23,849 nucleotides of DNA from Bacillota bacterium (GCA_023412275.1 JAEYNY010000018.1:1-23849), one strand, 5' to 3'; positions 14,031-21,101 are shown, counted from the first letter of the stretch. The notes: generated from the sequence alone by a model not told the origin. Translations and numbers: made by a program.

Positions 14031-14645
14031 CTATGCCTTTTCTATTCTTACAGGGCCTTTTTCTGAAAAAACATCTTCCTTTGTAACCTTCCACATAACA
14101 TACTTCAACCCGGTTGCAACAATATCCGCTATCTTCATTACTGTACCAAGTCTGGTATTCTGAAGAATCATAAATTCCATAAATCCTCCGGCATTAACGA
14201 TTCCGGTAATATGCATGTGTCCTACAGGTTCCAGTTCCTTGTTCAATGCAGAACCGGGTCTTATAGACCCCTTCCCTACAGAAATAAATCCGACATGATC
14301 TGCCCTTCCCAAGGACGCATCAACAGCAATTAGAAAAGGTTTTTCATATCTTTTATATATACTTTCAACTGTCTCCTGAAGATTCTTTGCGTGAACCGGA
14401 CTTTCCAAGTCACCATAAACATAAACATTATTATAGTTCATTCCTCTAAGTTTGTAACCAATAATCGGCCCAAGGCTGTCCCCGGTTGACCTGTCTGTCC
14501 CGATACATATAATAACAATTTCTCGGTAACCTTCTGTTTTACAGCTTGTTAATGTATGGTACAGAGCGTCTGAGAAAGATAAAATTGCAGTTGCATTTTT
14601 AGAGTCAATATATTTTAAATTTTTAACTATGCTGCCTGAATTCAT
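14031..14645 (-). CDS. yyaC: YyaC-type spore protein (HybD-fold peptidase family)
   Basis: A 204-residue protein matching the YyaC family of spore-associated putative peptidases. Conserved blocks include CIGTDRSTGDSLGPIIG (47-63), VYGDLESPVHAKNL (76-89), AVDASLG (107-113) and SIRPGSALNKELEPVG (127-142), followed by HITGIVN. The fold is that of hydrogenase maturation peptidases such as HybD, but the sequence pattern is YyaC-specific, and spore formers carry it whether or not they have hydrogenases. In Bacillus YyaC is linked to spore formation and germination. Here it is divergent from the PP2C gene across a 153-base gap. GGTGATA about 8 bases upstream serves as ribosome binding site. The Ech large subunit has no extension to cleave, so a role in its maturation is unlikely. 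Confidence 0.88.
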   Translation of the reverse strand: MNSGSIVKNLKYIDSKNATAILSFSDALYHTLTSCKTEGYREIVIICIGTDRSTGDSLGPIIGYKLRGMNYNNVYVYGDLESPVHAKNLQETVESIYKRYEKPFLIAVDASLGRADHVGFISVGKGSIRPGSALNKELEPVGHMHITGIVNAGGFMEFMILQNTRLGTVMKIADIVATGLKYVMWKVTKEDVFSEKGPVRIEKA

Positions 14646-14734
14646 ACAGCTATCACCATCTAATCCCTTCTATAATGATTTATTTAAGTAGTATTGACAA
14701 GAATAAGATTAAATAGTACGTTCTTAACAAACTA

Positions 14735-14743
14735 TGTTAAAAT
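14735..14743 (+). promoter_or_regulatory. Candidate extended -10 promoter for the PAS-PP2C gene
   Basis: TG-T-TAAAAT lies 55 bases before the TTG start. A TTGACA at 14694-14699 is too far away to be its -35. Confidence 0.4.
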
Positions 14744-14798
14744 ATATGTAAATATAAAAAAAGTATGTTTTCAGTGATATACGAAAGGTTGATAATTA

Positions 14799-15920
14799 TT
14801 GCCAAACAGAATTGTTACAAAAATAGGCTACTCAGTAAAAGATTTCATAGAAGATATAATTGACGGAATGCAGGATTGGGTCAGAGTAATAGACAGAGAA
14901 GGCAAAGTTTTATTTGTCAACAAATCAATGCGTGAGGGTCTTGGCTATGATGCCGTTGGCCGAAAGTGCTTTGAGGTTCTTGGTCGTTCCTCCCCTTGCC
15001 CAAATTGTATATCAAGCCTGAGAGGCGAAAATCTTCCTAATTCTAAGGAAGAAACAATAAACGGGCGTGTTTTTTCAGTGACAAGCTCACCTTTGAAAAG
15101 TTTCCGATCAAGTAACGTGGAAGCTGTTATAGAGGTGCTCCATGATATAACTGAACTCAAAATGTTAAGCCAGGAATTAGGAAAGCAGAACGAGCAGCTT
15201 AAAGAAGATCTCTCCATAGCAAGAAAACTACAATGTAGTCTTCTACCAAAACAGCAGTCTGTTGGAGAAAACATAAGTTTCAGCTATATTTATAAACCCT
15301 GCGAAATGATTGGCGGCGATTTCCTTGATATTTTTGAAATTGACGAAGACCACGTAGGTATTTATATCGCTGATGTATCCGGTCACGGAGTTGCAGCATC
15401 TATGCTTACAATGTTTCTACGTGCTGCTATAGATAAGTCCTCCCTGTCACCTTCAAAGGTACTGACTCAACTCTATTACGAGTTTAATAAGAACGGTTTT
15501 GAAGATGAACTTTATATTTCCGTATTTTATGGAATAATAAATATATCGGATTATAGTTTTTCTTACTCAAATGCAGGTCTAAACGTTTCACCTATTTTAT
15601 TCTCAGGGGATGACTACAAGCTTCTGAGAATTAGAGGGATACCAATCAGTAACTGGGTGGATAATCCTGAATATACTGAAACAACACAAAAGCTTAATCC
15701 AAAGGACCGATTGTTATTCTACACTGATGGAATAATTGAAATTAAAAACAATTCCAGTGAGCAGTTTGGGGAAGATAGAATCGTTGAGCATTTTTTAAGG
15801 AAAGACTTAAACCCTTCAAGTATAATATCCAAGCTTGTTGACAAGGCTTTGTCCTTTTCAGGGAGCAGCATGCACGAAATAATGGATGATATTACCGTAG
15901 CTTTGCTGGAAATGAAATAA
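14799..15920 (+). CDS. PAS domain plus PP2C (SpoIIE-type) serine/threonine phosphatase
   Basis: A 373-residue cytosolic signalling protein. Residues about 15-120 form a PAS sensor with a cysteine pair in SSPCPNC (64-70). A short coiled coil (120-150, ending ARKLQCSLLP) leads to a SpoIIE/RsbU-type PP2C domain (about 160-373). Metal-binding motifs are intact: GGDF (172-175), ADVSGHG (191-197), YTDG (308-311) and DDIT (363-366). Relatives such as RsbP and RsbU dephosphorylate an anti-anti-sigma factor in partner-switching cascades, but no STAS or anti-sigma gene is adjacent, so the target is unknown. Translation starts at TTG with AAAGG at 14785-14789; the next in-frame ATG (residue 24) would cut into the PAS domain. 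Confidence 0.9.
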   Translation: MPNRIVTKIGYSVKDFIEDIIDGMQDWVRVIDREGKVLFVNKSMREGLGYDAVGRKCFEVLGRSSPCPNCISSLRGENLPNSKEETINGRVFSVTSSPLKSFRSSNVEAVIEVLHDITELKMLSQELGKQNEQLKEDLSIARKLQCSLLPKQQSVGENISFSYIYKPCEMIGGDFLDIFEIDEDHVGIYIADVSGHGVAASMLTMFLRAAIDKSSLSPSKVLTQLYYEFNKNGFEDELYISVFYGIINISDYSFSYSNAGLNVSPILFSGDDYKLLRIRGIPISNWVDNPEYTETTQKLNPKDRLLFYTDGIIEIKNNSSEQFGEDRIVEHFLRKDLNPSSIISKLVDKALSFSGSSMHEIMDDITVALLEMK

Positions 15921-15934
15921 ATGTTGTTTAAATT

Positions 15935-15943
15935 TGTTATAAT
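15935..15943 (+). promoter_or_regulatory. Extended -10 promoter for the methionine aminopeptidase gene
   Basis: TG-T-TATAAT, a consensus extended -10, lies 42 bases before the GTG start. This promoter type does not require a good -35, and none is seen. Confidence 0.5.
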
Positions 15944-15984
15944 TAAATAGAAGACTTAAAAACATTATTAAGGAAGTGTATTAA

Positions 15985-16797
15985 GTGAGTATCAATGATA
16001 TCGCACAAAAGTTGGAAGATTTTAAAAAAATGGGATATATAATACCCCATAAATCCTTATTAAAAAATTCTCAACAGATTGAAGGAATCCGTAAAAGTGG
16101 TGAAATTACTACTCAGATACTTGATTTATTGGAGAAAGAAGTTAAACCCGGCATAACAACTGCAGAAATAGATAAAATTGTGTATGAATACACAATTGCA
16201 CAAAATGCAGTTCCAGCACCACTGAATTACAACGGGTTTCCCAAAAGCGTATGTACATCTATAAACAATGTTGTCTGCCACGGGATTCCCAATGAAAAAA
16301 CCGTTCTCAAATCAGGAGATATAGTTAACATTGATGTTTCTACGATTTTAGACGGGTATTTTTCAGATGCAAGCAGAATGTACATGATAGGCGATGTTTC
16401 ACCCAATGCAAGGAAGCTTGTAGATGTAACAAAAGAGTGTCTTGATGTGGGAACAAAACAAGTTAAACCTTTCGGTTCAATAAATGATATAGGAAGAGCT
16501 ATTGAGCCTTTTGCCAATAAAAACGGATATAGCGTTGTTCGTGATTTAGGTGGCCATGGTGTGGGAATACACTTTCATGAGGACCCCCATGTCGATCATT
16601 TTCAGAGGAAGGACATGGGATTCCTCATACTTCCCGGTATGGTATTTACAATAGAACCTATGATAAACGAGGGCGGTTATAGAGTCCAGATTGGAAAAGA
16701 CAATTGGACGGTTACTACAAAAGACGGTTCTTTATCTGCCCAGTGGGAATATACTATTGCCGTTACACAGACGGGTTATGAGATACTTGCACATTAA
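15985..16797 (+). CDS. map: Methionine aminopeptidase, type I
   Basis: A 270-residue enzyme that removes the N-terminal Met from nascent proteins. The pita-bread fold metal ligands are all present: Asp117 (NIDVS), Asp128 (FSDAS), His191 (GGHGVG), Glu224 (TIEPM) and Glu255 (QWEYT), with His99 in CHGIP near the active site. It has about 30 extra N-terminal residues compared with the shortest bacterial enzymes, and no SEC-C zinc tail. Start is GTG with AAGGAAG at 15970-15976. It stands outside any ribosomal-protein operon, so it is probably a second MetAP like B. subtilis MapB (inference). Its last 35 bases overlap the end of hypB on the other strand. Confidence 0.93.
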   Translation: MSINDIAQKLEDFKKMGYIIPHKSLLKNSQQIEGIRKSGEITTQILDLLEKEVKPGITTAEIDKIVYEYTIAQNAVPAPLNYNGFPKSVCTSINNVVCHGIPNEKTVLKSGDIVNIDVSTILDGYFSDASRMYMIGDVSPNARKLVDVTKECLDVGTKQVKPFGSINDIGRAIEPFANKNGYSVVRDLGGHGVGIHFHEDPHVDHFQRKDMGFLILPGMVFTIEPMINEGGYRVQIGKDNWTVTTKDGSLSAQWEYTIAVTQTGYEILAH

Positions 16798-17425
16798 GCA
16801 TCCAATCTGCAAGCTCTCTTATTCCTTCACCTGTTTTACATGATACCTCAATAATCTTTGCATTTTCATTTAATGCCTTAACGCCTTTGTAAAAGCTGTC
16901 TTTGTCAAAGTCGATATAAGGCATTAAATCTGTCTTGTTAAGTACCACAATATCAGCAAGTTCAAACATTGAGGTGTATTTGTAAGGCTTGTCATGTCCC
17001 TCAGGAACACTGGCAATAACCATTTTTATGCCTTCACCCAGATCAAAAGAAGAAGGACATACAAGATTTCCTACATTTTCTATAAAAAGGATTGTTCCAT
17101 CTTTTAGTTGCAGACTCTCTGCCGCGGTCTTTATCATATTTGCATCAAGGTGGCATCCTCCGCCGGTATTTATCTGAATGACGGGATTACCGAGCTTGTC
17201 TATCTTTTCTGCATCAATAGAAGATGCAATATCACCTTCAACTACAGCTACACTTGCTCTGTCGCCAAAAGCTTCTATAAGCTTCATGATAGTACTGGTC
17301 TTTCCTGAACCCGGTGATGCCATTATATTAACAGCCTTTATTCCCTTACTTTTGAAATAATTTCTATTTTCCTCTGCAAGCCTGTCATTAGCATGCATTA
17401 TGTTTTTCATAACCTTTATTTCCAT
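16763..17425 (-). CDS. hypB: Hydrogenase nickel incorporation GTPase HypB
   Basis: A 220-residue SIMIBI GTPase that works with HypA to insert Ni into the [NiFe] active site. The P-loop is SPGSGKTS (37-44). VVEGDIASSID (61-71) is the switch region, GGGCHLDA (88-95) supplies the Cys91/His92 metal site at the dimer interface, and NKTD (163-166) gives guanine specificity. The N-terminal CxxCGC nickel motif and the His-rich stretch of some HypB proteins are absent, so this is the minimal form without storage function. The ATG at 17425 is preferred over one at 17437, because GGAGG (17431-17435) is 5 bases upstream. It follows the TRIC gene by 29 bases. The 3' end overlaps map tail-to-tail. Confidence 0.95.
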   Translation of the reverse strand: MEIKVMKNIMHANDRLAEENRNYFKSKGIKAVNIMASPGSGKTSTIMKLIEAFGDRASVAVVEGDIASSIDAEKIDKLGNPVIQINTGGGCHLDANMIKTAAESLQLKDGTILFIENVGNLVCPSSFDLGEGIKMVIASVPEGHDKPYKYTSMFELADIVVLNKTDLMPYIDFDKDSFYKGVKALNENAKIIEVSCKTGEGIRELADWMLNVQVSHNPSV

Positions 17426-17454
17426 AAGTACCTCCAATAGATTTCATCAAAAAT

Positions 17455-18108
17455 TCACATTCTAAAGCTTTTCCGGTTGTTCCCCCCGGATGGTTTACCT
17501 TTATCACTCCTGCTTATAACAGGCAGATGCAGTCTCAACCTTACGGATATCATTCTGATGGCAAATATTACACCTACACACAGATATATGTTAAGACTTA
17601 GGCTAATGTGTCCATACATGAAGTAAAACAAAAGAGACCCAATAATTGACGGTATGGCATATATTTCACTTCTGAATATCAAAGGAATCTCATTAACCAT
17701 TATATCTCTTAGTATGCCTCCGCCAACCCCGGTTATAACCCCGGCAAAAACAATGCCAAGAAGTGGTAGGCCGTATTCCATCGCCTTATATGTAGCAGTT
17801 ACGGTGAAAACTCCCAGCCCTACTGCGTCAGCCAGCACTATAAAGGACATAACCCTGTTAACCAAGGTATACAGCAGGCAAGTAGCAATCATCGTTACTG
17901 TTATGGCAGCGAAATACCTCCATTGTACAAAAAAAACAGGTACTTCTCTACCAATAACAATATCTCTTATAATTCCACCACCGGAAGCAGTAGCCATTGC
18001 CAACACATATATACCGAATAAATCAAGCTTGTTCCTGATTCCCACAAGAACTCCTGATACAGCAAATGCTACTGTACCTATTATATCAACTATGCTCAAA
18101 ACCAACAT
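17455..18108 (-). CDS. TRIC-type cation channel family protein (UPF0126, YadS-like)
   Basis: A 217-residue membrane protein with seven predicted segments made of two homologous repeats. Each repeat carries the family signature: GGGIIRD at 43-49 and GGGILRD at 129-135. Bacterial TRIC proteins form homotrimers conducting monovalent cations such as K+; their cellular role is poorly understood. The C-terminal tail (about 195-217) is basic and cytosolic. AGGGG at 18116-18120 with 7-base spacing supports the ATG at 18108 over the upstream one at 18126. It sits between hypA and hypB, 86 bases after hypA and 29 before hypB, so it is cotranscribed with nickel-insertion genes. A hairpin occupies the gap upstream. 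Confidence 0.9.
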   Translation of the reverse strand: MLVLSIVDIIGTVAFAVSGVLVGIRNKLDLFGIYVLAMATASGGGIIRDIVIGREVPVFFVQWRYFAAITVTMIATCLLYTLVNRVMSFIVLADAVGLGVFTVTATYKAMEYGLPLLGIVFAGVITGVGGGILRDIMVNEIPLIFRSEIYAIPSIIGSLLFYFMYGHISLSLNIYLCVGVIFAIRMISVRLRLHLPVISRSDKGKPSGGNNRKSFRM

Positions 18109-18148
18109 GAAGCTTCCCCTCAGCATAAATTAAGACCCACTCCATCAG

Positions 18149-18169
18149 CATATTATACTTTATAATATG
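18149..18169. repeat. Palindrome in the hypA-TRIC gap
   Basis: CATATTATA (18149-18157) and TATAATATG (18161-18169) pair perfectly around CTT. It could be an mRNA hairpin that limits translation or RNA decay between the two genes. The minus strand also reads TATAAT here, so an internal promoter is possible. Confidence 0.5.
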
Positions 18170-18194
18170 AAAATGCTGAAAGAATGTGTTTTTG

Positions 18195-18536
18195 TTATTC
18201 GATTTCAAGACTTTCTATATAAAACTCCCTGCCTACACCAGTTGGCATACCAAGTCCACCACACTTGGGACAATCAAAACCTGTGGTGGGCTTTATAAAT
18301 ACCTCGCCGCACTCTCTGCACTTAAATTCAGCTTTTACACGTCTAAAAACAAGTTTTGCTCCATGGGCAATGGTGCCTTCGCTCATAATATCAAAGTACA
18401 TTTGTACCGAGTCATCAACTATAGTTGACAAATCTCCTATTACAAGCCGAATTTCCAGTATTTTTGATGCCTCAACCCGCTTGGCTTCATCCAAAACAAG
18501 CTTTAGCATCGACTGGGTTACCGCGTATTCATGCAC
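18195..18536 (-). CDS. hypA: Hydrogenase nickel incorporation chaperone HypA
   Basis: A 113-residue nickel and zinc metallochaperone. It delivers Ni to the hydrogenase large subunit with HypB. The zinc site is CRECGEVF (73-80) plus CPKC (89-92). The longest frame starts at an ATG at 18542 and would give MDVHEYAV. The GTG at 18536 is the better start: it yields MHEYAVTQ, restoring the N-terminal amine, His2 and Glu3 that bind nickel throughout the family. GGAGG (18545-18549) is 8 bases from the GTG but only 2 from the ATG. It is the first hyp gene after echF, separated by 131 bases holding a hairpin and a possible promoter. Confidence 0.95.
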   Translation of the reverse strand: MHEYAVTQSMLKLVLDEAKRVEASKILEIRLVIGDLSTIVDDSVQMYFDIMSEGTIAHGAKLVFRRVKAEFKCRECGEVFIKPTTGFDCPKCGGLGMPTGVGREFYIESLEIE

Positions 18537-18580
18537 GTCCATAACCTCCGTGACTCAATATATAAGTTTTATCACATAAT

Positions 18581-18586
18581 ATTATA
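18581..18586 (-). promoter_or_regulatory. Candidate -10 for a hypA-TRIC-hypB transcript
   Basis: TATAAT on the minus strand, 44 bases upstream of the hypA GTG and just after the echF hairpin. No clear -35 is present. Confidence 0.3.
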
Positions 18587-18598
18587 TCCACAAACACT

Positions 18599-18634
18599 AA
18601 AATTCAGAGAAAGCCTTATCTTCCTCTGAATTTT
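18599..18634 (-). terminator. Hairpin between echF and hypA, probable partial terminator
   Basis: AAAATTCAGAG (18599-18609) pairs with CTCTGAATTTT (18624-18634), and an inner AAG/CTT pairing narrows the loop to 6 bases. On the minus strand the stem ends in TTTT, then AGTGTTTGT. The U-tract is interrupted, so some read-through into hypA is likely. Confidence 0.6.
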
Positions 18635-18667
18635 AAGTAGTATATATAAATTCACTTATTATTATAC

Positions 18668-19042
18668 CTAAGCTGTAACCTTGCTGTTGTCGCTTTCAGC
18701 TTCCTTTGGAGGCTGAACGGCTTTGTAATTTTCTTTTTTCGTTTGTGCAGTTTTATGCTCTGCGCTTGCTACAATACATTTCTTTGGACAAGCTTCAACA
18801 CATGCATTACATATTACGCACTTAAACTGGTTAATTTCCCAGGACTTCTCGGCTTTGTTTACCACTATGGCATTAGCCGGACATTTTCTCTGGCAAATTC
18901 CGCAGAAAATACATTTATCTATTTCAATACCTTCAATCTGACCTCTGGAATCCTTGAATGGTTCTCTTTTTTCAATAGGATACATTCTGGTTGCAGGCTT
19001 TGAAGCAAGATTCTTAAATACATTTTCCATCATCTTAAACAT
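18668..19042 (-). CDS. echF: Ech hydrogenase subunit EchF, 2x[4Fe-4S] polyferredoxin
   Basis: A 124-residue iron-sulfur subunit. Two ferredoxin motifs bind [4Fe-4S] clusters: CIFCGICQRKCP (44-55) and CVICNACVEACP (75-86), with an extra Cys at 89. It resembles NuoI and passes electrons from ferredoxin to the cluster in EchC. A flexible Lys/Glu-rich tail follows from about residue 95. AGGAGGT (19051-19057) gives a strong start 35 bases after echE. It is the last structural gene of the ech operon, followed by a hairpin and then hypA. Confidence 0.95.
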   Translation of the reverse strand: MFKMMENVFKNLASKPATRMYPIEKREPFKDSRGQIEGIEIDKCIFCGICQRKCPANAIVVNKAEKSWEINQFKCVICNACVEACPKKCIVASAEHKTAQTKKENYKAVQPPKEAESDNSKVTA

Positions 19043-19077
19043 CTCTTATGACCTCCTATCTACCAAATACATTTCTA

Positions 19078-20157
19078 TTATCTCTCGGTACAGGATATGC
19101 ATGGGTCAATGGTCAGAATAAGCATAGGAACATCTGCAAGCTGACTTCCCGGCAACATCTTCAGAAGTGACGGAATATTTGCAAATGTAGGAGTTCTAAG
19201 TCTCAATCTATCCAAATTCTTTGTACCATTTCCTCTTAAATAATAGAGGACTTCACCTCTTGGCTGCTCAACTCTTGAAATTACATCACCCTTTGGCGGG
19301 AATCCCTTAAAAGGAACAACGTGTTCGCCTTCAGGTATCTTTGCTATTGCCTGTTTTATAAGGTCAATAGACTGATAAACCTCTTTGAGTCTTACATAAG
19401 TTCTAGCATAGCAGTCACCGTCATTGTGAGTGATAGGCTCAAAATCCAATTGTCCGTATGCAGAATATCCGGTGGTTCTCATATCCGTAACAATACCGCT
19501 TGCTCTTGCCATCGGTCCTACTGTACAATATTCGATTGCATCAGCTTTCGTGAGGACACCCACTCCAACCAATCTGTGCTTAACTGTATAATTGTTGAGG
19601 AATACTGCTTCAACCTGTTCCAAATCATGCTTAATATCGTCAACAGTTGCGATAATCTTAGCCATTTGTTCTTTAGTCAGGTCTCTTCTTGTTCCCCCGA
19701 TTGTATTACATGAAATAACAACCCTGCTTCCGGCTGTTTCTTCCATTATATCCATTACCTTTTCTCTATCTCTCCAAGTCTGCATGAAAAGACTCTCGAA
19801 ACCAAAAGCATCTGCCAGAAGTCCCAACCAAAGCAAGTGGCTGTGCATTCTGTGAAGCTCTGCCCAGATAACTCTCAAGAACTTTGCCCTGTCGGAAATC
19901 TCAATATTCATCAATTCCTCGATACCCTGACAGTAAGCCATTGCATGCATTACACTGCATATACCGCAAACTCTTTCAACAACAAATGTGTTTTGAGTAA
20001 ACTCTTTTGTTTCAGTTAGCTTTTCAAGGCCTCTGTGAACATATCCAATAGCAGGTATTGCATCAACAATATTTTCATCTTCCATAACTAACTTGATGTG
20101 AAGGGGTTCCGGAAGCACAGGATGCTGTGGCCCAAAAGGAACTATAGTTGAACTCAT
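19078..20157 (-). CDS. echE: Ech hydrogenase large catalytic subunit EchE ([NiFe])
   Basis: A 359-residue [NiFe] large subunit related to NuoD. The L1 motif RVCGICSVMH (62-71) gives Cys64 and Cys67, and the L2 motif DPCISCTER (351-359) gives Cys353 and Cys356. These four cysteines bind the Ni-Fe centre. The protein ends three residues after the last ligand, so there is no C-terminal extension for an endopeptidase to cleave. The active site reduces protons with electrons from EchC, or oxidises H2 in reverse. Its ATG overlaps the echD stop by one base (TAATG), indicating translational coupling, and GGGGG lies about 10 bases upstream. Confidence 0.96.
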   Translation of the reverse strand: MSSTIVPFGPQHPVLPEPLHIKLVMEDENIVDAIPAIGYVHRGLEKLTETKEFTQNTFVVERVCGICSVMHAMAYCQGIEELMNIEISDRAKFLRVIWAELHRMHSHLLWLGLLADAFGFESLFMQTWRDREKVMDIMEETAGSRVVISCNTIGGTRRDLTKEQMAKIIATVDDIKHDLEQVEAVFLNNYTVKHRLVGVGVLTKADAIEYCTVGPMARASGIVTDMRTTGYSAYGQLDFEPITHNDGDCYARTYVRLKEVYQSIDLIKQAIAKIPEGEHVVPFKGFPPKGDVISRVEQPRGEVLYYLRGNGTKNLDRLRLRTPTFANIPSLLKMLPGSQLADVPMLILTIDPCISCTER

Positions 20158-20537
20158 TATGAATTACCCCCTCTTTTTTCAATAGTTATTTGCTGTCTTA
20201 ACATTGGTGAACCAAGTTCTTCCTCTGAGAGAAGCATGTGTCCGCCGTAATCTACTACGATTCCGGTGATATTAACTCCAAACAGTTCTTTTATTTCATT
20301 TTCAACCAATAAAGCGCTGATATAAACTTTAGAAATACTTGGAACTTCTTCATCCTTCTTAACAGTTATCTTTAAGTTCTTCATTTTATAGTCGATATCA
20401 AAATGATATACAATATCAATAGTGTCATCACCGTTATCTATACTAGTTGTAGTAACGAATCTGTATCCATCATACTTGCACTTCTGAACTTCTGCAAGTA
20501 GCTGATCACTTGTAATTTCCACCAAATTTTCAATCAT
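20157..20537 (-). CDS. echD: Ech hydrogenase subunit EchD (NuoC-like)
   Basis: A 126-residue soluble subunit equivalent to the 30-kDa NuoC subunit of complex I. The recognisable core is DIVYHFDIDYKMKNLKI, then ISKVYISALLVENEIKELFG and the segment ITGIVVDYGGHMLL. It carries no cofactor and is a structural part of the peripheral arm that packs against EchE. GGAGG (20548-20552) precedes the ATG with 10-base spacing. It is 32 bases after echC and overlaps echE by one base. Confidence 0.92.
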   Translation of the reverse strand: MIENLVEITSDQLLAEVQKCKYDGYRFVTTTSIDNGDDTIDIVYHFDIDYKMKNLKITVKKDEEVPSISKVYISALLVENEIKELFGVNITGIVVDYGGHMLLSEEELGSPMLRQQITIEKRGGNS

Positions 20538-20569
20538 TCTATTCTTACCTCCATGAGCCTTGACAGCCC

Positions 20570-21019
20570 TTATTTAGCTACCTTCTTCATTGCATCAGCC
20601 TTTTCGTCAAGTTTACCTATAGCCTGAACTATACCGTCTATAATGGCTTCAGGTCTTGCACAGCAGCCCGGAACGAATACATCAACTGGAATTACATTTT
20701 CAACTCCACCCAGTACATTGTAACATTCCTTAAAAATACCTCCTGTACATGCGCAAGCTCCAATAGCAACAACACACTTAGGATCAGGCATTTGATTGTA
20801 TATATTCTTTAATACAATTTCGTTTCTCTTATTTACAGAACCGGTTACAAGCAATATATCAGCATGTTTTGGGTTACCAACATTAATAATACCCAAACGC
20901 TCTGCATCATACAGTGGAGTGAGACATGCGAGAGTCTCAATATCACATCCGTTGCAGCTTGTACAGTCGTAATGCATTATCCAGGGTGATTTCTTCCTTG
21001 ATTTGCTTATTATACCCAT
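20570..21019 (-). CDS. echC: Ech hydrogenase small subunit EchC (NuoB-like, [4Fe-4S])
   Basis: A 149-residue small subunit related to NuoB, binding the [4Fe-4S] cluster proximal to the Ni-Fe site. Likely ligands are Cys22 and Cys25 in SCNGCDIE, Cys89 in GACACTGG and Cys119 in PGCC. The neighbouring Cys19, Cys31, Cys91 and Cys120 are extra. The ATG at 21019 gives the family-typical N-terminus (MGIISKSRKKSPWIMHYDC) with AAAGGTG at 21026-21032. The frame extends 19 codons upstream to a TTG, but that TTG abuts its GGAGG with no spacing, so it is rejected. The 82-base gap from echB is the largest inside the ech operon and holds a hairpin. Confidence 0.93.
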   Translation of the reverse strand: MGIISKSRKKSPWIMHYDCTSCNGCDIETLACLTPLYDAERLGIINVGNPKHADILLVTGSVNKRNEIVLKNIYNQMPDPKCVVAIGACACTGGIFKECYNVLGGVENVIPVDVFVPGCCARPEAIIDGIVQAIGKLDEKADAMKKVAK

Positions 21020-21046
21020 ACAATTCACCTTTCTTACAGGATAGGC

Positions 21047-21075
21047 TGCTTGCAAATATCTTTTGTCAGCAAGCA
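21047..21075 (-). repeat. Hairpin in the echB-echC gap
   Basis: TGCTTGC and GCAAGCA (21047-21053 and 21069-21075) form a 7-bp stem with a 15-base loop, in the leader between a GGAGG at 21077-21081 and the EchC ribosome binding site. Confidence 0.45.
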
Positions 21076-21101
21076 ACCTCCAATATATTTAGTAGTTCCT
21101 A

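Noticed and set aside
14031..14645. YyaC as a hydrogenase maturation endopeptidase for Ech
   Set aside because: The fold is shared with HybD, but the conserved blocks are those of the spore-specific YyaC family, and EchE has no C-terminal extension to cleave.
14694..14722. TTGACA at 14694-14699 as a full promoter for the PP2C gene
   Set aside because: No acceptable -10 occurs at 16-18 bases; the sequence there is TACGTT. The extended -10 further downstream is a better candidate.
17654..18133. A 159-codon plus-strand frame
   Set aside because: It is antisense to the TRIC gene and low in complexity (Pro/Thr/Ile-rich), as expected of a shadow of a membrane protein gene.
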